From Mangifera indica (taxonomy: Eukaryota; Streptophyta; Magnoliopsida; Sapindales; Anacardiaceae): DNA of 64,000 bases. Positions 61,231 to 64,000 of this stretch are shown piece after piece. Position 1 is the first letter of the stretch. Each line of letters begins with the position of its first letter. The position numbers and the translations under genes are program-made. The notes beneath the pieces are model-generated. The model was not told the DNA's origin, searched no databases, and saw only the letters and a program-made list of their open reading frames with translations. The DNA lies in assembly GCF_011075055.1 (NCBI RefSeq), contig NC_058154.1, forward strand, positions 11,478,475 through 11,542,474, read 5' to 3'.

Positions 61231-61970
61231 AAGTTTATTAATGTATGATTGATCACATAATGAGACATCATTTGTGCATCCAATTATATACTTAAAAGTG
61301 CATTAACATAGTTTGATTAGAATATATTCTAATGTAGGTTACCATATATTTAAAGTGTATATGTTAGAATATATTCTAACATCCATTTAAACTCAGATAA
61401 TCATAATAAAACTTGTGCCAAGTTTCAGATGGGTTCTTGGAAAAACCTGCATAACATCTTAGATAAAGAAGTTTATGGAGAATGATCCGACACGGCACTA
61501 AGAAAGGAAGATTGTTTTAATTTGTTGTTGGTTTGGCCTGTCTTCAGCTTTCACTAGCAGAGTAAGATCATTTGTTAACAATAATCATTCAGTTTTTCTT
61601 ATTATTAATTCCATGAGGTTACTCATATATCTGCTATAACCTCTGTTCTAAATATTTCTGTTTTACAAATTTTAACCATTTCTTTTTATTATTTACAATG
61701 TGTATTGCTGATATCATATTGACATCACCAATTAGATCAGCTGATCAAACTGGTTGGATTGGTCGAGACCCAGACTAGCTCTTTAATCAAGTCAATACAA
61801 ATTTAAGGTTTGCATGCCCAACTCAGACCCAAAAAAAAGCTTCACACCTTTTAAAATTTAAATTAGACAAGTAAACATGATTGCATGATCTCAAATGTTC
61901 ACAATACTGCTCTAATTAAGATACAAGCTCCAAACATTATTCAAAGATTTGGAGAAAAAAAGGTAAGGAT
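61231..61970. repeat. 3' flank of the third LRR gene, copy of 57711-58991
   Basis: It matches the corresponding flank without the hAT-like insert. It carries the ends of a MITE-like repeat (about 61250-61320) partly missing from the other copy. I see no gene. Confidence 0.75.
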
Positions 61971-63999
61971 CTAGTAACATTTCCTTACAACACTACCCAG
62001 TTTGTCGTGGAGGTGATTCAGGAATTGGAAATACGTGCACCTCCATCTCCTGTTGAAGAAAAGAGGTCCTAGAAAACTCCAGAATCCCACAACAACTCCA
62101 AGAGCCATACTAACATAAAACCAGTCTACTTCATCTTCATTACCATCTTTTTCTCTGTTTTGATTGCTGGAAGTTGGAACACTTGTGGTACAATCATTAG
62201 GAAGGGGAGGACCACAAAGTTCATTGCCAGTAAAACAAGATGCATTAAAGCCTTGTAGTTGAGTGCTTAAAGGAATCTTTCCAGAAAGTTTGTTGTTGGA
62301 TAAGTTTAAGACACTCAAAAATGTCAGCTTTGAAATGCTTTGTGGGATTTCACCAGAAAGTTGATTTCCAGAAAAATCAATGGATTCTAAAAAACTCATA
62401 GCACCAATGTTCTCTGGAATTCTGCCGGTAAAAGAATTGTGTGACAGATTCAATGACTGCAATGTTAAAAGATTTGTCACTTCCATAGGAATCTCTCCAG
62501 AGAAGCCATTTTTTGAAAGATCTATACTTCTTACGAACTTCAAAATTGTATTATATTCAGCCATTTCACCTTTATTCACAAGTAATGCGTTCTCCACATA
62601 AGGTGAATAAAAATCTGCATCAGACGTGTACACTATATCAGCATCCATTCCACTTTCTCTCATCATGACATTGAAGTTCCCTATACACCTTGGTATGTTT
62701 CCATATAAATTATTGTCAGCCAAATCTAAGATTCGTATAGAAGTGAGATGGCAAAGTTCCCTTGGTAAAAGGCCCTGAAACTTATTTGATCGAAGAATGA
62801 GAATCTTTATTCTTGAAAATCTTTCTCCCATCCATATAGGGACATTTCCAAAAAACTCATTTTCACCAAGATCAACTTTAACTATCTCTGTACAATTCTG
62901 AAGTGAGAAAGGTATTTCCCTAAAAAGGTTATTTTTGCGAAGGTTTAATGACTAAAGAGAAGTTAAAGTCTTTATAGAAGGTGGAAGGTTTCCAGTAAAT
63001 CTATTGTTCTCTAAATTTAATACCTTTAACTGTTGCCAATTCATCCAACAATCAGATAATTCCCCAGAAAAATAGTTTTTACTGAGGATGAGTACTTGCA
63101 TCAAACTTTTTGATTCATTCATCTCATTACACAGTTGATGGAAAATTGACCCTGAAAAGGCATTGTTGGAAAGATCGAGGACATAAATATTTATGGGTAT
63201 GTGAGGTAAAAGACCTGACAAATTATTTGAATTCAAGTCAATTAAATCAAGTTGAGTTGACTGGATTAAATTTGGAATCTCCCCATAGAATTTGTTGTGT
63301 GAGAGATTTAAAAATGTTAATGGAAATTTAAACAAATATTGTGGAATAGTGTCAAAAATACTTGAGTTAGAAATATCAAGGTAAAACAAACTCTTTTGTG
63401 AACGAAGCCAAGATGGAAAATGAGGCCCTAAATGACAAGAAGCTAATCCTAAAAATAGAAGTTTAAATGGAGGAACCCAATGAGGAAGGAATGTTAACAT
63501 TAGTGAACTTCCAGTTGCTTCTATTCCTATCAGTCTTGTGAGGTTGTTGAAGTGGATTTCAGAAAGAGTTTCATTGAATTGGTTATACGAAAGATATAGA
63601 ACTTCTAAGGAAGAAAGTTCTCCTAAAGACCTTGGAACAGGACCTGAAATTGAGTTTTCATATAGATAAAGAAATTTTAAATTTTTAAACCTTCCAAGTT
63701 GCTTGGTCAATGGACCAAAAAGTTGAGTGTGCCCCAAGTTCAAAGACTCCAAAACTTCTGCAACACATTTAGAGAAAATATTCAAGACTTGAGATATTTC
63801 TTGATTCAATATGATGCGTTCGAGAGAGAGTGATCTCAAGTTGCAAAGTCTTCCAAATGATACTGGCATTCCTCCTTCAAAATTGTTTAGCGAGAGATCA
63901 AGTACTTTGATCGAAGACAGATTTCCAAGTCCATCCATCAAGCCTTGCAAGCTATTGTTTGAAAGGAAAAGTTCCTCAAGATTTCTGAGTCTGTACAAC
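61971..63999 (-). pseudogene. LRR receptor-like gene with one in-frame stop (partial, 5' end outside window)
   Basis: One continuous minus reading frame covers LRRs, the island-like segment, TM helix (VSMALGVVVGFWSFLGPLFF) and tail ending VVRKCY, stop at 61971-61973. It is interrupted only by TAG at 62952-62954, where relatives have TSLQSLNLRKN; CAG to TAG is the simplest change. The frame is otherwise open on both sides. The N-terminus, signal peptide and promoter are beyond 64000. It could be a recent null allele or, less likely, a gene read through at low level. A sequencing error cannot be excluded. Confidence 0.88.
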
Positions 64000-64000
64000 C

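Noticed and set aside
1..64000. CRISPR arrays, rRNA genes, tRNA genes
   Set aside because: None seen. The AC, TA and short tandem repeats lack spacer structure, and this is plant nuclear DNA.

Overview
This is nuclear DNA of a eudicot plant. The genes have GT-AG introns with T-rich acceptor tracts. They include nuclear-encoded chloroplast proteins (tryptophan synthase beta, plastid lipocalin, LTD/GDC1), plant-specific families (FBD F-box, RLCK-VII kinase, TORTIFOLIA1-like, LRR receptor-like proteins), and many small non-autonomous DNA transposons in AT-rich spacers. I cannot name the species. Exon coordinates below come from hand-read splice sites checked for reading-frame continuity. Nothing was aligned against a database.

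Layout. (1) 1-11.1 kb: exon 1 of a tryptophan synthase beta gene (minus, running off the left edge) faces a DAWDLE-type FHA gene. This head-to-head pair was duplicated in direct tandem. The left unit keeps the good TSB end and a decayed FHA-gene copy; the right unit keeps a TSB stub and the intact FHA gene. (2) 11.4-16.8 kb: two small transposons, an F-box/LRR/FBD gene, and a Spg1/Tem1-like GTPase gene on minus. (3) 16.8-23.8 kb: gene-poor, with MULE-like elements, MITEs, short tandem repeats, and an isolated 5'UTR-like stretch with a telo-box. (4) 23.8-33.8 kb: a NEPRO-domain gene, plastid lipocalin, and LTD/GDC1 (minus). (5) 34.0-35.7 kb: a fold-back MULE-like element with a 9-bp target duplication, 25 bp from a hAT-like element with an 8-bp target duplication. 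(6) 37.1-38.0 kb: two small related genes converge tail to tail with overlapping stop codons. (7) 41.0-45.6 kb: a TORTIFOLIA1-like gene. (8) 46.4-47.3 kb: an intron-containing, frameshifted fragment of an organellar DNA polymerase I gene. (9) 48.4-51.6 kb: an RLCK-VII kinase gene (minus). (10) 52.7-64 kb: a 691-bp tandem repeat, then three LRR receptor-like protein genes, each carrying a disabling lesion in what is visible. One of them is split by a solo LTR.

No operon-like functional linkage is expected or seen. The plastid genes (TSB, lipocalin, LTD) act in separate pathways: tryptophan synthesis, photoprotection, and LHC protein sorting. The main stories are structural: two independent tandem duplications with reciprocal decay, transposon insertions dated by paralogous empty sites, and a convergent paralogue pair with overlapping ends.
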